From contig JAIQFO010000004.1 of assembly GCA_020073215.1 (NCBI GenBank), forward strand, positions 62,001-126,000: a DNA stretch of 64,000 nt, in the 5' to 3' direction. The position numbers and the translations under genes are program-made. Source of the DNA: Terriglobia bacterium. Lineage in GTDB: Bacteria > Acidobacteriota > Terriglobia > Terriglobales > Acidobacteriaceae. The notes below the pieces were generated by a model. The model worked only from the letters and a program-made list of their open reading frames with translations, had not been told where the DNA came from and did not search any database. The number at the start of each line of letters is the position of its first letter. The stretch's first letter is position 1. Positions 1-8,030 of the stretch are shown in pieces.

Positions 1-2
1 AG

Positions 3-719
3 AAGGAAAAGGCTGCTGCGGAAGACAAGGCAGCTGCCGCGGACAAGACCGCTTCCAGCGATACGACTACTACGAAGAAGTCGCGAAAGAGCAAGAAGGC
101 AGCCACGGATGAGAGCGCCTCCAAGACGGCTGCTACCGACAAGTCCCCTGCCACCGATACGACGGCCGCGACTCCTACGAAGAAGGCGCGAAAGAGCAAG
201 AAGGCAGCCGCGGATGAGAGCGCCTCCAAGACGGCTGCTGCCGACAAGTCCCCTGCCGATACGACGGCCGCGACTCCTACGAAGAAGTCGCGAAAGAGCA
301 AGAAGACAGCCGCGGACGAGAGCACCTCGAAGACGGCAGCTGCCAGCACGGCTGCGCCCGCCGAAACGACGGCCAAGAAGAGCCCCAAGAAATCTAAGGC
401 AGCGGATGCCAGTGCCGCACCTGCCAGCAGTGCGGCCGCTCCAGCTGCTCCTGCCAGTTCCAGCGCCGCGCCGGCGGCTCCAGCCGCCTCGGCTTCGTCC
501 GGCAACATGGCTGCACCCAAGAAGACGACAGCCAAGGCAGCGTCTGGAACGGCCTCCAGTCCTGAGATTGCCGCCGCGCAGGCCAGCGGCAAGGTCTGGG
601 TCAACACCGACAGTGGCGTCTACCACAAAGGTGGCCGTTGGTATGGCAAGACCAAAACTGGAAAGTTCATGACCGAAGCCGAAGCTAAGGCTGCCGGCTA
701 CAAAGAAGCTCAGAAGTAA
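3..719 (+). CDS. Histone H1-like Lys/Ala-rich protein (5' end missing)
   Basis: Open from the left edge to the TAA at 717-719, so the start lies outside the window. The N-terminal part is low-complexity and strongly basic, rich in K, A, S, T and P, with S-R-K-S-K-K blocks like the tails of bacterial H1/AlgP-type nucleoid proteins. It is followed by an Ala/Pro/Ser linker and a compact C-terminal piece of about 45 residues (starting V-W-V-N-T-D-S-G-V-Y-H, with G-R-W-Y-G-K) that looks folded. DNA or RNA binding in the nucleoid is inferred from composition only. The next gene begins 16 bases downstream behind its own Shine-Dalgarno, so the two are probably co-transcribed. Another reading frame over the same bases gives an Arg-rich product, rejected as a shadow. 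Confidence 0.7.
   Translation, partial: KEKAAAEDKAAAADKTASSDTTTTKKSRKSKKAATDESASKTAATDKSPATDTTAATPTKKARKSKKAAADESASKTAAADKSPADTTAATPTKKSRKSKKTAADESTSKTAAASTAAPAETTAKKSPKKSKAADASAAPASSAAAPAAPASSSAAPAAPAASASSGNMAAPKKTTAKAASGTASSPEIAAAQASGKVWVNTDSGVYHKGGRWYGKTKTGKFMTEAEAKAAGYKEAQK
81..389 (+). repeat. Three tandem ~105-bp coding repeats
   Basis: Units begin at 81, 186 and 288. Spacing is 105 and then 102 bases, so the second unit has lost one codon. Each encodes about 35 residues starting [S/A]-R-K-S-K-K-[A/T]-A. The repeats are in frame within the H1-like gene and keep the basic period intact. Confidence 0.85.
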
Positions 720-735
720 TTAAGGAGAAATGACT

Positions 736-1050
736 ATGACCAGGAAGTTCATGACCAGAATTCTCGTCGCGCTTCTCGCACTTAGCCTGATCAGCGGAAT
801 GGCTGTGGCGCAAGCCGCTAAGACCTCGGCCAAAGCGGCTACCGCCACCGCTGCCAATGCCGATCTCCTCGACATCAACTCGGCGACCAAAGAACAGCTG
901 GATGCCCTGCCGGGGATCGGAGCCGCTTACTCCCAGAAGATCATCGACGGGCGACCCTATGCGAAGAAGACCGACCTGACCAGAAAGAAGATTATTCCCG
1001 CAGCCACCTACGCGAAGATCAAAGACAAGATCATCGCAAAACAGAAGTAA
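736..1050 (+). CDS. Secreted helix-hairpin-helix (ComEA-like) protein
   Basis: About 104 residues. An N-terminal signal peptide (basic start, then a Leu/Ala-rich core ending near A-V-A-Q-A) is followed by an Ala/Thr linker and a single helix-hairpin-helix segment: [17 protein letters not shown], then K-I-I-D-G-R-P-Y, the hallmark of the ComEA/T2SK HhH motif. ComEA-type proteins bind DNA at the cell surface during uptake, but isolated HhH proteins like this one are often of unknown role. Two in-frame ATGs exist at 730 and 736. The AAGGAG at 722-727 is 2 bases from the first and 8 from the second, so 736 is preferred. It lies just downstream of the H1-like gene. Confidence 0.8.
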   Translation: MTRKFMTRILVALLALSLISGMAVAQAAKTSAKAATATAANADLLDINSATKEQLDALPGIGAAYSQKIIDGRPYAKKTDLTRKKIIPAATYAKIKDKIIAKQK

Positions 1051-1055
1051 ATTAA

Positions 1056-1143
1056 CCGCGGAGATCGCAGAGTGCCCAGAGAAGAAGAAGAAGAAGAAGA
1101 AGAAGAGTTTCAAAAACCTCCGCGAACTCGGCGTTCTCCGCGG
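1056..1143. repeat. Intergenic inverted repeat enclosing a GAA microsatellite
   Basis: CCGCGGAGA at 1056-1064 is repeated as its exact reverse complement TCTCCGCGG at 1135-1143. Between them is a run of eight GAA triplets (1081-1104). The arms resemble other long inverted repeats here at 39474-39575 and 45513-45575. It may act as a transcription end between the HhH gene and the acetyltransferase gene. Confidence 0.7.
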
Positions 1144-1183
1144 TAAACGCTTTTGGTGGCGATTCACAGAGGACCCTCCTGAA

Positions 1184-1708
1184 TTGGATGGGGCGCACGA
1201 CCACTTGAACCCTGACGATCACAGTCAAGCCGGCCGGAGCCGGATCGATTTGATTCCGGCCACACTGCCCGAACACATCGAACAAGTTCGCGCCCTCTTT
1301 CTCGAGTATGGAGAGTCTCTCGGCTTCAGCTTGTGTTTCCAGAGTTTCGACGAGGAGTTAAAGAACCTTCCGGGCGCGTACGCCCCGCCCAGCGGCAGAT
1401 TACTGCTTGCCCGATCCGCAGACCACGCCGCAGGATGCATTGCATTGCGCAAACTTGATACCGGGATCTGCGAGATGAAGAGGCTTTATGTACGGCCTGA
1501 CTATCGCGGCTTGGGTCTGGGCCGGATGCTGGTGGAACGCCTGATCGCCGAAGCGCGGGCCATTGGCTATGAGCGCATGCGTCTGGATACGATCGCATCG
1601 GCAATGAAGGATGCGATCGCGCTCTATCGCAGGATGGGATTCCAGGAAATCGCGCCGTACTCTAACATTCCCATCGAAAGCGCCCTCTGGATGGAATTAC
1701 TGTTGTAG
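1184..1708 (+). CDS. GNAT-family N-acetyltransferase
   Basis: About 174 residues with the GNAT fold order: an N-terminal helix pair, a central beta hairpin (L-L-L-A-R ... A-G-C-I-A-L-R), then motif A with Y-V-R-P-D-Y-R-G-L-G-L-G-R-M-L, the acetyl-CoA pyrophosphate loop, and a C-terminal A-L-Y-R-R-M-G-F-Q-E block typical of the family. Substrate cannot be read from sequence. No ATG is suitable: the start taken is a TTG at 1184 with a GAGGA about 9-10 bases upstream; a TTG at 1205 is an alternative. The 3' end overlaps the convergent motB gene by 12 bases. Confidence 0.8.
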   Translation: MDGAHDHLNPDDHSQAGRSRIDLIPATLPEHIEQVRALFLEYGESLGFSLCFQSFDEELKNLPGAYAPPSGRLLLARSADHAAGCIALRKLDTGICEMKRLYVRPDYRGLGLGRMLVERLIAEARAIGYERMRLDTIASAMKDAIALYRRMGFQEIAPYSNIPIESALWMELLL

Positions 1709-2626
1709 GCGACGGTCCACGGCTCTCACCACCGCGGGCTTGGGGGCGGCAGCAACGGAGGGTCGCGCCGTGTTGTCCGTGGGTCGGGCCGCGGCGGGAG
1801 GCTGCGATTGGGTTCCGGCTTGGGTTAGGGGACCCGGCGTCAGGGAATGGCCGAGAACGACGATATCCACGCGGCGGTTCATGCCGCGGCCTTCCGCGGT
1901 GGAATTGGTTGCGACCGGGTGATACTCGGCGAATCCAGCAGCGCTTAGACCATCGGGGCTGAAGCCGTCGCGGACAATGAGCAGCCGCACGATTTCGGTT
2001 GCGCGTGCGGTAGAGAGCTCCCAGTTTGAGGCGAACTGGGCGTTGTGTATGGGGGCATTATCCGTGTGGCCCTCGATGCGCAAGCGATAGTCGCGCTGCC
2101 GGAGCATGCTGGCAATGCGGTCAAAGGCGGCCTGGGAACTGGACTTCATCTGGGCGGAACCGCTCTCGAAAAATCCCACCTCGCGCAAACTGATCACCAG
2201 CCCGTCGGGCTCACGGCGCATGGCGATTTCCTTACGCTTAATTTCCGAGGCGAGCGCCGTTTCCAGCTCAGTCTGCAGATCGGCCAGATCGCCGTTTTCT
2301 ACGCCCGTGCCAAGCGCGCCCTCGGGGTGAGACATGATCCGGCCCAGGCTCGCCGTGCGCTCCGTGTTTTCGATGGCCTGCACGGTGCTGAAGGGCATGG
2401 GCTCCGCGACATCGATCGGCACTTCTGTGGTGGAAGCCTGAAAGACGCCCATCTCCTGAAAGGCCACTTGAATGGCGAGAGCCAGCTTTCCGACTTTTCT
2501 TTTGTCCACTTGCGACGAGGCGTAGAGCACCACGAAGAAGGCAAACAACAGGGTGATGAAGTCGGCATACGAAACCAACCAGCGATCGCGATTGGCGCGA
2601 CTCTTGGTCCGCTTGCGCCGGCTCAT
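1697..2626 (-). CDS. motB: Flagellar motor stator protein MotB
   Basis: About 309 residues. One N-terminal membrane segment carries W-L-V-S-Y-A-D-F-I-T-L-L-F-A-F-F, where Asp22 is the proton-binding residue of the stator. After a periplasmic linker comes an OmpA-like peptidoglycan-binding domain (I-E-G-H-T-D-N-A-P, then S-N-W-E-L-S-T-A-R-A, and N-R-R-V-D-I-V-V). The tail is Pro/Ala-rich. MotB anchors the MotA/B channel to the cell wall and couples ion flow to rotation. Its start overlaps the motA stop by four bases, indicating translational coupling. Confidence 0.95.
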   Translation of the reverse strand: MSRRKRTKSRANRDRWLVSYADFITLLFAFFVVLYASSQVDKRKVGKLALAIQVAFQEMGVFQASTTEVPIDVAEPMPFSTVQAIENTERTASLGRIMSHPEGALGTGVENGDLADLQTELETALASEIKRKEIAMRREPDGLVISLREVGFFESGSAQMKSSSQAAFDRIASMLRQRDYRLRIEGHTDNAPIHNAQFASNWELSTARATEIVRLLIVRDGFSPDGLSAAGFAEYHPVATNSTAEGRGMNRRVDIVVLGHSLTPGPLTQAGTQSQPPAAARPTDNTARPSVAAAPKPAVVRAVDRRLQQ

Positions 2627-3405
2627 ACGTTGGACGCCTCAACCGCCTCGGCAGGTTCGTGGGCTGCCGTGAGGAACCCCAGCAGCTTCTCTTCCAGCAT
2701 GTGAGGGTTCATGCCTTCGAGGATGGAAACGACCCCCTCCAGCGTCATTTCGCGGATGATCTGCTCATCGCGAATGCGAATTTTCAGTTTTCCAGCCGCT
2801 GGCAGCAAAAGGAGATTGGCGGCGCCCACTCCGTAAAGGGTGGCTACAAAAGCCACGGCAATCCCTTTTCCAACTTCGTCGATTTTGTCGAGGTGCTGCA
2901 TGACCTGGATCAACCCAAGCACGGCTCCGATGATGCCGATGGTGGGAGAAAAACCGCCGGCCGATTCGAAGAGCTGGGGAATTTTCTCTTCCTGCTCCTC
3001 CTTGTTATCCAATTCGAGCTCCATGATCTGGCGGAGCTCCTGCGAATCGGTACCGTCCACCGCCAACATCAGGGCGCGCCGCAGAAAGGGCTCGCGAATG
3101 CTGGCGAGTTCCTTGTCGAGCGAGATGATGCCGTCCCGCCGCGCCTGATTGGCGTACTTGACCAGAAGTTCGATCGTTGATTGCGCATCCTGTGCGGGCT
3201 CTACGAACACCTGCGCCAACCGCCGGAACGCACTCGTCGCCACGGGCAAGGGATACTGGATGAGGATCGCGCCCAACGTGCCCCCTATCACGATCAAGGC
3301 GGCGGTCGGCTGAAGCACCTGGCCGATATTTCCCCCCTCCAACATCAAGCCGAGGAAAATGCCGCCGATCGCCAGCACCAGGCCGCCAAGGGTTGCCTTA
3401 TCCAC
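2623..3405 (-). CDS. motA: Flagellar motor stator protein MotA
   Basis: About 260 residues with four predicted membrane helices (two N-terminal around residues 5-50, two around 145-200) and a cytoplasmic loop between. The block G-F-S-P-T-I-G-I-I-G-A-V-L-G-L-I contains the conserved proline of the MotA/PomA third helix. It begins M-D-K-A-T-L-G-G like PomA/MotA of many non-enteric bacteria. With MotB it forms the torque-generating stator, and it lies directly upstream of motB in the same transcript. The flbD gene ends nine bases upstream. Confidence 0.95.
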   Translation of the reverse strand: MDKATLGGLVLAIGGIFLGLMLEGGNIGQVLQPTAALIVIGGTLGAILIQYPLPVATSAFRRLAQVFVEPAQDAQSTIELLVKYANQARRDGIISLDKELASIREPFLRRALMLAVDGTDSQELRQIMELELDNKEEQEEKIPQLFESAGGFSPTIGIIGAVLGLIQVMQHLDKIDEVGKGIAVAFVATLYGVGAANLLLLPAAGKLKIRIRDEQIIREMTLEGVVSILEGMNPHMLEEKLLGFLTAAHEPAEAVEASNV

Positions 3406-3413
3406 GAGGATTC

Positions 3414-3698
3414 CTATTTCTCGCCAGCCGGTTGTCCATTGCCCTCGGCACCGCCATGGGCATTGCCATTAACGAGGGGCGGAAGCGCGGAGCGGTTGTC
3501 CCACCACAGCATGATCCCTTGCAACACCGAGCGGCGGAACTGCACCACCCGCTCGAGGACATCCTGGGCGCTTTCGCGAACCACAATTTTTTCGCCGTTC
3601 ACCAGGGTAATGACGGTGTCGGGGGCCTGCTCAACGAATTTGATCAGGTCGGAATTAACAGCCAAAGGGTGATTGTTGAGGCGGGTGAGTTGGATCAT
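3414..3698 (-). CDS. flbD: FlbD-family flagellar protein
   Basis: About 94 residues. The N-terminal 65 match the small FlbD family found beside motA: M-I-Q-L-T-R-L-N-N-H-P-L at the start, then I-K-F-V-E-Q-A-P-D-T-V-I-T-L-V-N-G, and V-V-R-E-S. The C-terminal tail (Gly/Asn/Ala-rich) is extra. The family is unrelated to the Caulobacter regulator of the same name; its molecular role is not settled. It is the first gene of flbD-motA-motB. Confidence 0.85.
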   Translation of the reverse strand: MIQLTRLNNHPLAVNSDLIKFVEQAPDTVITLVNGEKIVVRESAQDVLERVVQFRRSVLQGIMLWWDNRSALPPLVNGNAHGGAEGNGQPAGEK

Positions 3699-3837
3699 CG
3701 ATGGCTCCTGGACGGTCGAAGGCCCGCCACTTGTAAGGCTCCGTCAATAAGGATCGGCAAAAAGGACAAGCGTGCGCACAGAGAGCCGGAAAAGAGGCGG
3801 GTTACCTAAGATCTATGCCGAGGGGTACCAGTGGAAA

Positions 3838-3864
3838 TAAAGCCCGCCCACGCCACGCCGATGA
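3838..3864 (+). promoter_or_regulatory. Sigma-28 (FliA) promoter for the flagellin-like gene
   Basis: TAAAGCCC (3838-3845), 11 bases, then GCCGATGA (3857-3864). This fits the flagellar sigma-28 pattern TAAAGTTT-N11-GCCGATAA, with seven of eight bases matching in the -10 part. It lies 98 bases before the ATG at 3963. The rest of 3699-3962 shows no gene. Confidence 0.8.
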
Positions 3865-3962
3865 TGCTGATTGAAAGCAATTGGGTTCCGCAGGACAAAC
3901 GGAACGAGCTCCGGGAAGGTTTCGGGGACGGCCCATAATCGGAACCAATAAGGAGCAATACA

Positions 3963-4901
3963 ATGGCACTTAGCGTTCTCAACAACATCGCGTCATTGGC
4001 TGCGCAGAACCAATTGACGATCACGAACGGCAACCTGCAGAAAGCCCTGTTCCAACTGTCATCCGGGTCGCGCATCAATACCGGCGCCGATGACGCCGCC
4101 GGTCTGGCAATTGCCGACGGGTTGCAGGCCAACATTACCGCTCTCACCCAGTCCGCACGTAACGCCAACGACGGCGTTGGCGAATTGCAGGTGGCCGATG
4201 GCTCGCTGGCGCAGATCACCACCCTGCTCAATCGCGCCGTCACGCTGGCCACCGAATCTTCAACTGGTACTGTGTCCAACTCGAACAACGCGGTGGTCGG
4301 CAATCTCAACACCCAGTTCACGGTGGATCCGATTACCAACTCCGAAGGCCCGCTCGGCGCCGACAGCGCTCTGCGCTCGTTGCAGTCCAGTTTGCTCAAC
4401 GATGTCACCTATTCGACCACCGGAAACAGCGGACTGGCCAGCCTGGCATCGCTGGGCATCGACATGAACAACGACGGTACTCTGACCATCAACCAGGTCG
4501 CGACCGATGTCCACCCCTCACTGGCGAATGTGCTCGCAACCAACCCCAGCGCCGTGCAATCCTTCTTTCAAAATAGTCCTGGCACTGGTTTTGCTAACAA
4601 TTTCAACAATGACCTGGTGAACCTCACCGATTCAACCGACGGCATCGTGAATGTCGAAATTGCCGGCAACTCGACCCAAGCCCACTCCCTAAGTACCCGG
4701 ATCACCAGTCTGCAAGACCGCCTGGCCGCGCAGCAGAAGACACTGACCCTGCAATTCGAACAGGTCAATGCGAATCTCGAAGCCTACCCGTCTCTTCTGT
4801 ACGAAGTGACGGCTGAGATTGGCATCCTTAGCGGCAACTACTCCATCACTCCCCACTCCTCCACCAACACGACGCCGTCGACCGGCTCGTCCACAGGATA
4901 G
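3963..4901 (+). CDS. Chimera: flagellin N-terminus fused to FliD C-terminus
   Basis: 312 residues. Residues 1 to about 104 are the flagellin D0/D1 N-terminal domain: M-A-L-S-V-L-N-N-I, Q-L-S-S-G-S-R-I-N-T-G-A-D-D-A-A-G-L-A-I-A, and N-D-G-V-G-E-L-Q-V-A-D-G. From about residue 106 the sequence is the C-terminal half of the filament cap protein FliD: N-L-N-T-Q-F-T-V-D, E-G-P-L-G-A-D-S-A-L-R-S-L-Q-S, L-A-S-L-G-I-D-M-N-N-D-G-T-L, and a final coiled coil R-L-A-A-Q-Q-K-T-L. The flagellin C-terminal D1/D0 segment and the FliD N-terminus are both absent. No separate fliD is seen. AAGGAG at 3950-3955 precedes the ATG by seven bases, a sigma-28 promoter lies upstream and fliS follows, the usual place of fliC-fliD-fliS. 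An in-frame deletion joining fliC to fliD is the simplest explanation. An assembly collapse cannot be excluded. Confidence 0.85.
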   Translation: MALSVLNNIASLAAQNQLTITNGNLQKALFQLSSGSRINTGADDAAGLAIADGLQANITALTQSARNANDGVGELQVADGSLAQITTLLNRAVTLATESSTGTVSNSNNAVVGNLNTQFTVDPITNSEGPLGADSALRSLQSSLLNDVTYSTTGNSGLASLASLGIDMNNDGTLTINQVATDVHPSLANVLATNPSAVQSFFQNSPGTGFANNFNNDLVNLTDSTDGIVNVEIAGNSTQAHSLSTRITSLQDRLAAQQKTLTLQFEQVNANLEAYPSLLYEVTAEIGILSGNYSITPHSSTNTTPSTGSSTG

Positions 4902-4918
4902 TCAACCGGATCTTAACT

Positions 4919-5374
4919 ATGACCAGTGCGCGCACCGCCTATCGCGAAAACGACGTACGCGGCGCCTCGCCCGTGCGCCTTGTCGTCCTGCTCTACGACC
5001 AGATGATTCACGACCTAACTCAGGCCGCCGAGGCCATCGAGCAGAATGACATCCCGTTGCGGACCCGCTCCATCAACCACGCGATTCTGGTGATCGGGCA
5101 TCTGCAGTCGCCGCTGGACTTTGCCAACGGAGGCAAGGTCGCCCACGATCTCGACAATTTCTATAACGTTCTGCGCAAGAACCTGGTGCAGGTGCAATTC
5201 TTCCCTTCGAAAACAGGGATAAAGCAGCTGATCACGGACGTGCTGGCGGTGCGGGAAGCGTGGATCGAGGTTCGACGGGATGAACAACCGTCGGTTACAA
5301 CTGCGGCCCCAATGGCTCCCGCCGGCGCCGCCAGCCCCGAGTCCGAACCCGTGCGCCGGGATTGGAAGGGATAA
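4919..5374 (+). CDS. fliS: Flagellar secretion chaperone FliS
   Basis: About 151 residues. The N-terminal 115 are all-helical with FliS hallmarks: an A-Y-R-E-N start, V-R-L-V-V-L-L-Y-D-Q-M-I-H-D-L, then I-N-H-A-I-L-V-I-G-H-L and L-D-N-F-Y-N-V-L. FliS caps the C-terminal helix of flagellin in the cytoplasm before export. Residues after about 118 form an Ala/Pro-rich tail not typical of the family. It follows the chimeric flagellin gene by 17 bases. Its usual ligand, the flagellin C-terminus, is not encoded by that neighbour. Confidence 0.9.
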   Translation: MTSARTAYRENDVRGASPVRLVVLLYDQMIHDLTQAAEAIEQNDIPLRTRSINHAILVIGHLQSPLDFANGGKVAHDLDNFYNVLRKNLVQVQFFPSKTGIKQLITDVLAVREAWIEVRRDEQPSVTTAAPMAPAGAASPESEPVRRDWKG

Positions 5375-5742
5375 TGCCGCCGGACCCGCTCGAAACCTTG
5401 CGGCAGGTAAATGAATATCTGCGTTCCGCGCTGCTTCGTCTCCACCCAGAACGCAAGCATTGCTCGGGCATCCGGCCGCAGGACTTCTCCGACATACTGA
5501 CCCAGCTTCTGCGGGCGGCCGAATGCCTACGTGGCCGGGTGGCCTCGTCCGAAGCCAACGCCGGGCTCGAACGAGAGTCGCTCGAATATCGCGCCAATCT
5601 GGAAAAGCTGAAGCAATTCCTGCCCGATCTTCATGGCCGCCTGTTGGCCGAGAAGGCGCGTTTGGAAACCGCGCGAACCCACGTGGCCGCCGCCGCCGCA
5701 TGGGCACAGGCCAGCAAAAAGACTCTACAAAGCACTGAGTAA
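5374..5742 (+). CDS. Small helical flagellar-operon protein, FlgN/FliT-like position
   Basis: About 122 residues, predicted largely alpha-helical (long Leu/Glu/Arg/Ala stretches), with no motif that I recognise. The ATG at 5374 overlaps the fliS stop as TAATG and is preceded by GGAAGGG; a TTG twelve bases earlier is in frame but inside fliS. In many genomes the slot after fliS holds a FliT-like or other secretion chaperone, and the length and helical character would allow that. This is inference from position. Confidence 0.6.
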   Translation: MPPDPLETLRQVNEYLRSALLRLHPERKHCSGIRPQDFSDILTQLLRAAECLRGRVASSEANAGLERESLEYRANLEKLKQFLPDLHGRLLAEKARLETARTHVAAAAAWAQASKKTLQSTE

Positions 5743-5811
5743 TTGCGTGATTAAGCTACTGATTGAGTTCAACCTCACAACCGGGTCAATGAGCGCCATC
5801 TCCTGATTATG

Positions 5812-6411
5812 TTAACTACCGGGATGCGGCGACGGGCCGGTCGCGTTGGTGCACGCGGCCTTGAAGTCTGAGAAGCTGCCCCAGCCAAGAGTGATCGAGG
5901 CGTGTTCGATCTTCAGGCCGGAGCGGAATTTGCCGCTGGCTCGGTCGTGATCGTCCATCACGAGCTCGGGACCGCGCCATCGGCCGTAGAGATCGAAGTA
6001 ACCCTGCTGCTGGCCGACGTTGAAGACTCGGATTTCCAAGAGGCGGAACTGCATCAGGGCGCCGTTGGTGCTGCTCCAGCCGCCGTAGATCGTGCCGCTG
6101 AGCTTCAGCGCTTCGACGACACCTGGGGATGTACACAGCGAGCCGGTGCCCTGCAGGCCGCCCGTGGGACGGAGGCCGTCGAGGTGGAGCTTGGAGAAAT
6201 GAGCCGAGGGGTAGAACGCAACGTAGAGAGGATATGTTCCGGTCTTGGTGACGAGCTTACCGTATCCGGACCAGTAGAGCAGGGGCGTCCAGCGTCCACC
6301 GATGCGAAAGGCCCAGGGGTTCGTCACCCCGACCGCGCCATAGAAGACAATCACACACAGTACGAGGAGTTTGAAGAGGTCTGCGAGACATCCGTGGCGG
6401 CGAGTTGACAT
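5812..6411 (-). CDS. Membrane-anchored protein of unknown function
   Basis: About 199 residues. A hydrophobic segment at residues 12-32 (L-F-K-L-L-V-L-C-V-I-V-F-Y-G-A-V) follows a basic start, indicating a signal anchor or uncleaved signal peptide. The remaining 165 residues look like a soluble beta-rich domain rich in G, W and Y and would face the periplasm. No family is recognised. The gene is monocistronic between a plus-strand flagellar gene and another small minus-strand gene. Confidence 0.6.
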   Translation of the reverse strand: MSTRRHGCLADLFKLLVLCVIVFYGAVGVTNPWAFRIGGRWTPLLYWSGYGKLVTKTGTYPLYVAFYPSAHFSKLHLDGLRPTGGLQGTGSLCTSPGVVEALKLSGTIYGGWSSTNGALMQFRLLEIRVFNVGQQQGYFDLYGRWRGPELVMDDHDRASGKFRSGLKIEHASITLGWGSFSDFKAACTNATGPSPHPGS

Positions 6412-6467
6412 GCGCGGGAGTATATCCCGGACCGGGGGGGGTAAGCGCTATCACCTGCTAACCGCAA

Positions 6468-6848
6468 CTATCGAATATCACTGTCGGGCTTGCGGAATTG
6501 ACGCTCCAAGTCCTGCCAACTGCCAACGCCGCCGATGATCGTGAATCCGACTGAGAAAATGACCGCGAACAATATCCCCAAAGCTAGGTCGCTGCCGTTC
6601 CACTGCTTAGTCCTAGCCAGGTGCGCGGCGGAAACGCTTACGGTGCCTGCCAAACAGACCAAGAAAGTGCGCACGAAAAAGCCCGCAAGAAACTTGGTTT
6701 TGCCAACTTTGCACATCGCGTCCCACTGCTGTTTTTCGTCCTTGGCGACCACAGCATCTCCTTCATTCATGCAGACGACGAAAGTGTACCGCTCGCCCTC
6801 ATGCGGCACAAGCCAAGGCGCATCAGCGTTATGGCAAAGAACGAGCAC
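6468..6848 (-). CDS. Small two-helix membrane protein, unknown function
   Basis: Up to 126 residues with two hydrophobic helices near residues 52-74 and 88-112, and charged termini. No family is recognised. The start is unclear: the reading frame opens with a GTG at 6848, but an ATG at 6770 (M-N-E-G-D-A-V) would give about 100 residues. Neither has a convincing ribosome-binding site. Confidence 0.45.
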   Translation of the reverse strand: MLVLCHNADAPWLVPHEGERYTFVVCMNEGDAVVAKDEKQQWDAMCKVGKTKFLAGFFVRTFLVCLAGTVSVSAAHLARTKQWNGSDLALGILFAVIFSVGFTIIGGVGSWQDLERQFRKPDSDIR

Positions 6849-6883
6849 ATAACTGTCGTAACATCCCGTTTACACTCACTGAC

Positions 6884-7057
6884 ATGACCGAAAAGATGCC
6901 AGTACGAACCAAAGCTGTGCTGATCAATGTTTGTATTCTGGGCACCTTAGTTTGGTGCTACTACAGCGGGTATCCTTTAATCGCAATTGTCATCTCTGGT
7001 TTCGTCCTCCTGACGATCGCGAACGTTCTGATGTACTTTAAGCACCGAAGGCGCTAA
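6884..7057 (+). CDS. 57-residue small membrane protein
   Basis: ATG at 6884, TAA at 7055-7057. The product starts M-T-E-K-M-P-V-R-T-K, then has two closely spaced hydrophobic stretches (A-V-L-I-N-V-C-I-L-G-T-L-V-W and L-I-A-I-V-I-S-G-F-V-L-L-T-I) and ends H-R-R-R, so it probably forms a two-helix hairpin with a positive C-terminus. It lies divergently next to the 6468-6848 gene. No family is recognised, and there is no strong Shine-Dalgarno. Confidence 0.45.
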   Translation: MTEKMPVRTKAVLINVCILGTLVWCYYSGYPLIAIVISGFVLLTIANVLMYFKHRRR

Positions 7058-7121
7058 TCGCGGGAACTGTGCCATCGAGATCCGCCTTCACTCAATCCCT
7101 CATTGGTCCAATGCTCTCTCC

Positions 7122-8009
7122 CTACTTGATGTAATCGAACAGATTGTTTTGCGAGAGCTTGCTGATGACGGCCAGCGTCGCCTGGGTGTCGATCTGGGTC
7201 TGGGTGAGAGTGCTCGCGGCGATCGCGAGGTCAGCGGCCCCCAGCGTGTTCTGCTGCTGGGCGATCTGTTGCTTCGCGGCCGAAAGGTAGTTGGTCTGCG
7301 ATTGTGCCTGGTTCATGGCGTTGCCATAGAACACGCGCTGCGCCGACAGATAACTGGAGGCGGCGCCTACCGCGGTGACTGCGGTATCAATGCCACTATT
7401 CGATTGCAGGGACTGGATCAGGTTGTTGATGGCGAGAAAGACGTCGCCGCCGGCCGCGGAAAACAGTTGCGATCCCGGCTGGTTGACAGCGATCTTGTAC
7501 CCACTGCCGATCGATACGTCATTGACGCCGCCGTTGCCCACGTAGCTGACGCCCGAAGGTGAGTTGCCGTCCACCACGTACGGCGCCGTATTCGTATTGG
7601 TCCCGGCAAATACGTAGCGCCCCTCATACGAAGTGTTCGCTAGAGAGACCAGCTGGCTCTGAATGCCTTGCAGTTCCTCGGCGATGGCCGCCCGGTCGCC
7701 ATCCGAGAGTGTGCCATTGGCACCCTCGATGCCGAGAGTAGTGGCTCGCTGCAGCGCGGTTACGACCGAAGCCAGCGTAGAATCGGCAGTCGAGAGTTGG
7801 CCCTCGACCGCGGACACACTCTGCAGATATCCTGCGTTGAAAGTAGCCTGATCGTTGTTCTCGACCAGCAGCGCGGCAGCTGTCGGATTGTCGGAGGGCA
7901 CGTTCACGCTTCGCCCGGACGAAATCTCCAGCTCCGCCTGCTGCGTTTGCAGTTGCGACTGGTTGAGCGCCGCCAGCAGATCGGGCATGGTATTCGGATT
8001 GACGCGCAT
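7122..8009 (-). CDS. flgL: Flagellar hook-filament junction protein FlgL
   Basis: About 295 residues with both terminal D0/D1-like helices: M-R-V-N-P-N-T-M-P-D-L-L at the start, S-S-G-R-S-V-N-V-P-S-D-N-P-T-A-A near residue 40, and a C-terminal helix ending A-T-L-A-V-I-S-K-L-S-Q. FlgL (HAP3) joins the hook to the filament after export through the flagellar type III system. GAGG precedes the ATG. It is the last gene of flgM-flgN-flgK-flgL. Confidence 0.92.
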   Translation of the reverse strand: MRVNPNTMPDLLAALNQSQLQTQQAELEISSGRSVNVPSDNPTAAALLVENNDQATFNAGYLQSVSAVEGQLSTADSTLASVVTALQRATTLGIEGANGTLSDGDRAAIAEELQGIQSQLVSLANTSYEGRYVFAGTNTNTAPYVVDGNSPSGVSYVGNGGVNDVSIGSGYKIAVNQPGSQLFSAAGGDVFLAINNLIQSLQSNSGIDTAVTAVGAASSYLSAQRVFYGNAMNQAQSQTNYLSAAKQQIAQQQNTLGAADLAIAASTLTQTQIDTQATLAVISKLSQNNLFDYIK

Positions 8010-8030
8010 GGATGTTTACCTCGCCAGTTC

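Noticed and set aside
109-672. Arg-rich alternative frame at the left edge
   Set aside because: The frame open to the edge gives a plausible H1-like protein; this one is its shadow.
1078-1106. GAA run as a CRISPR or coding repeat
   Set aside because: A simple triplet run with no spacers and no gene.
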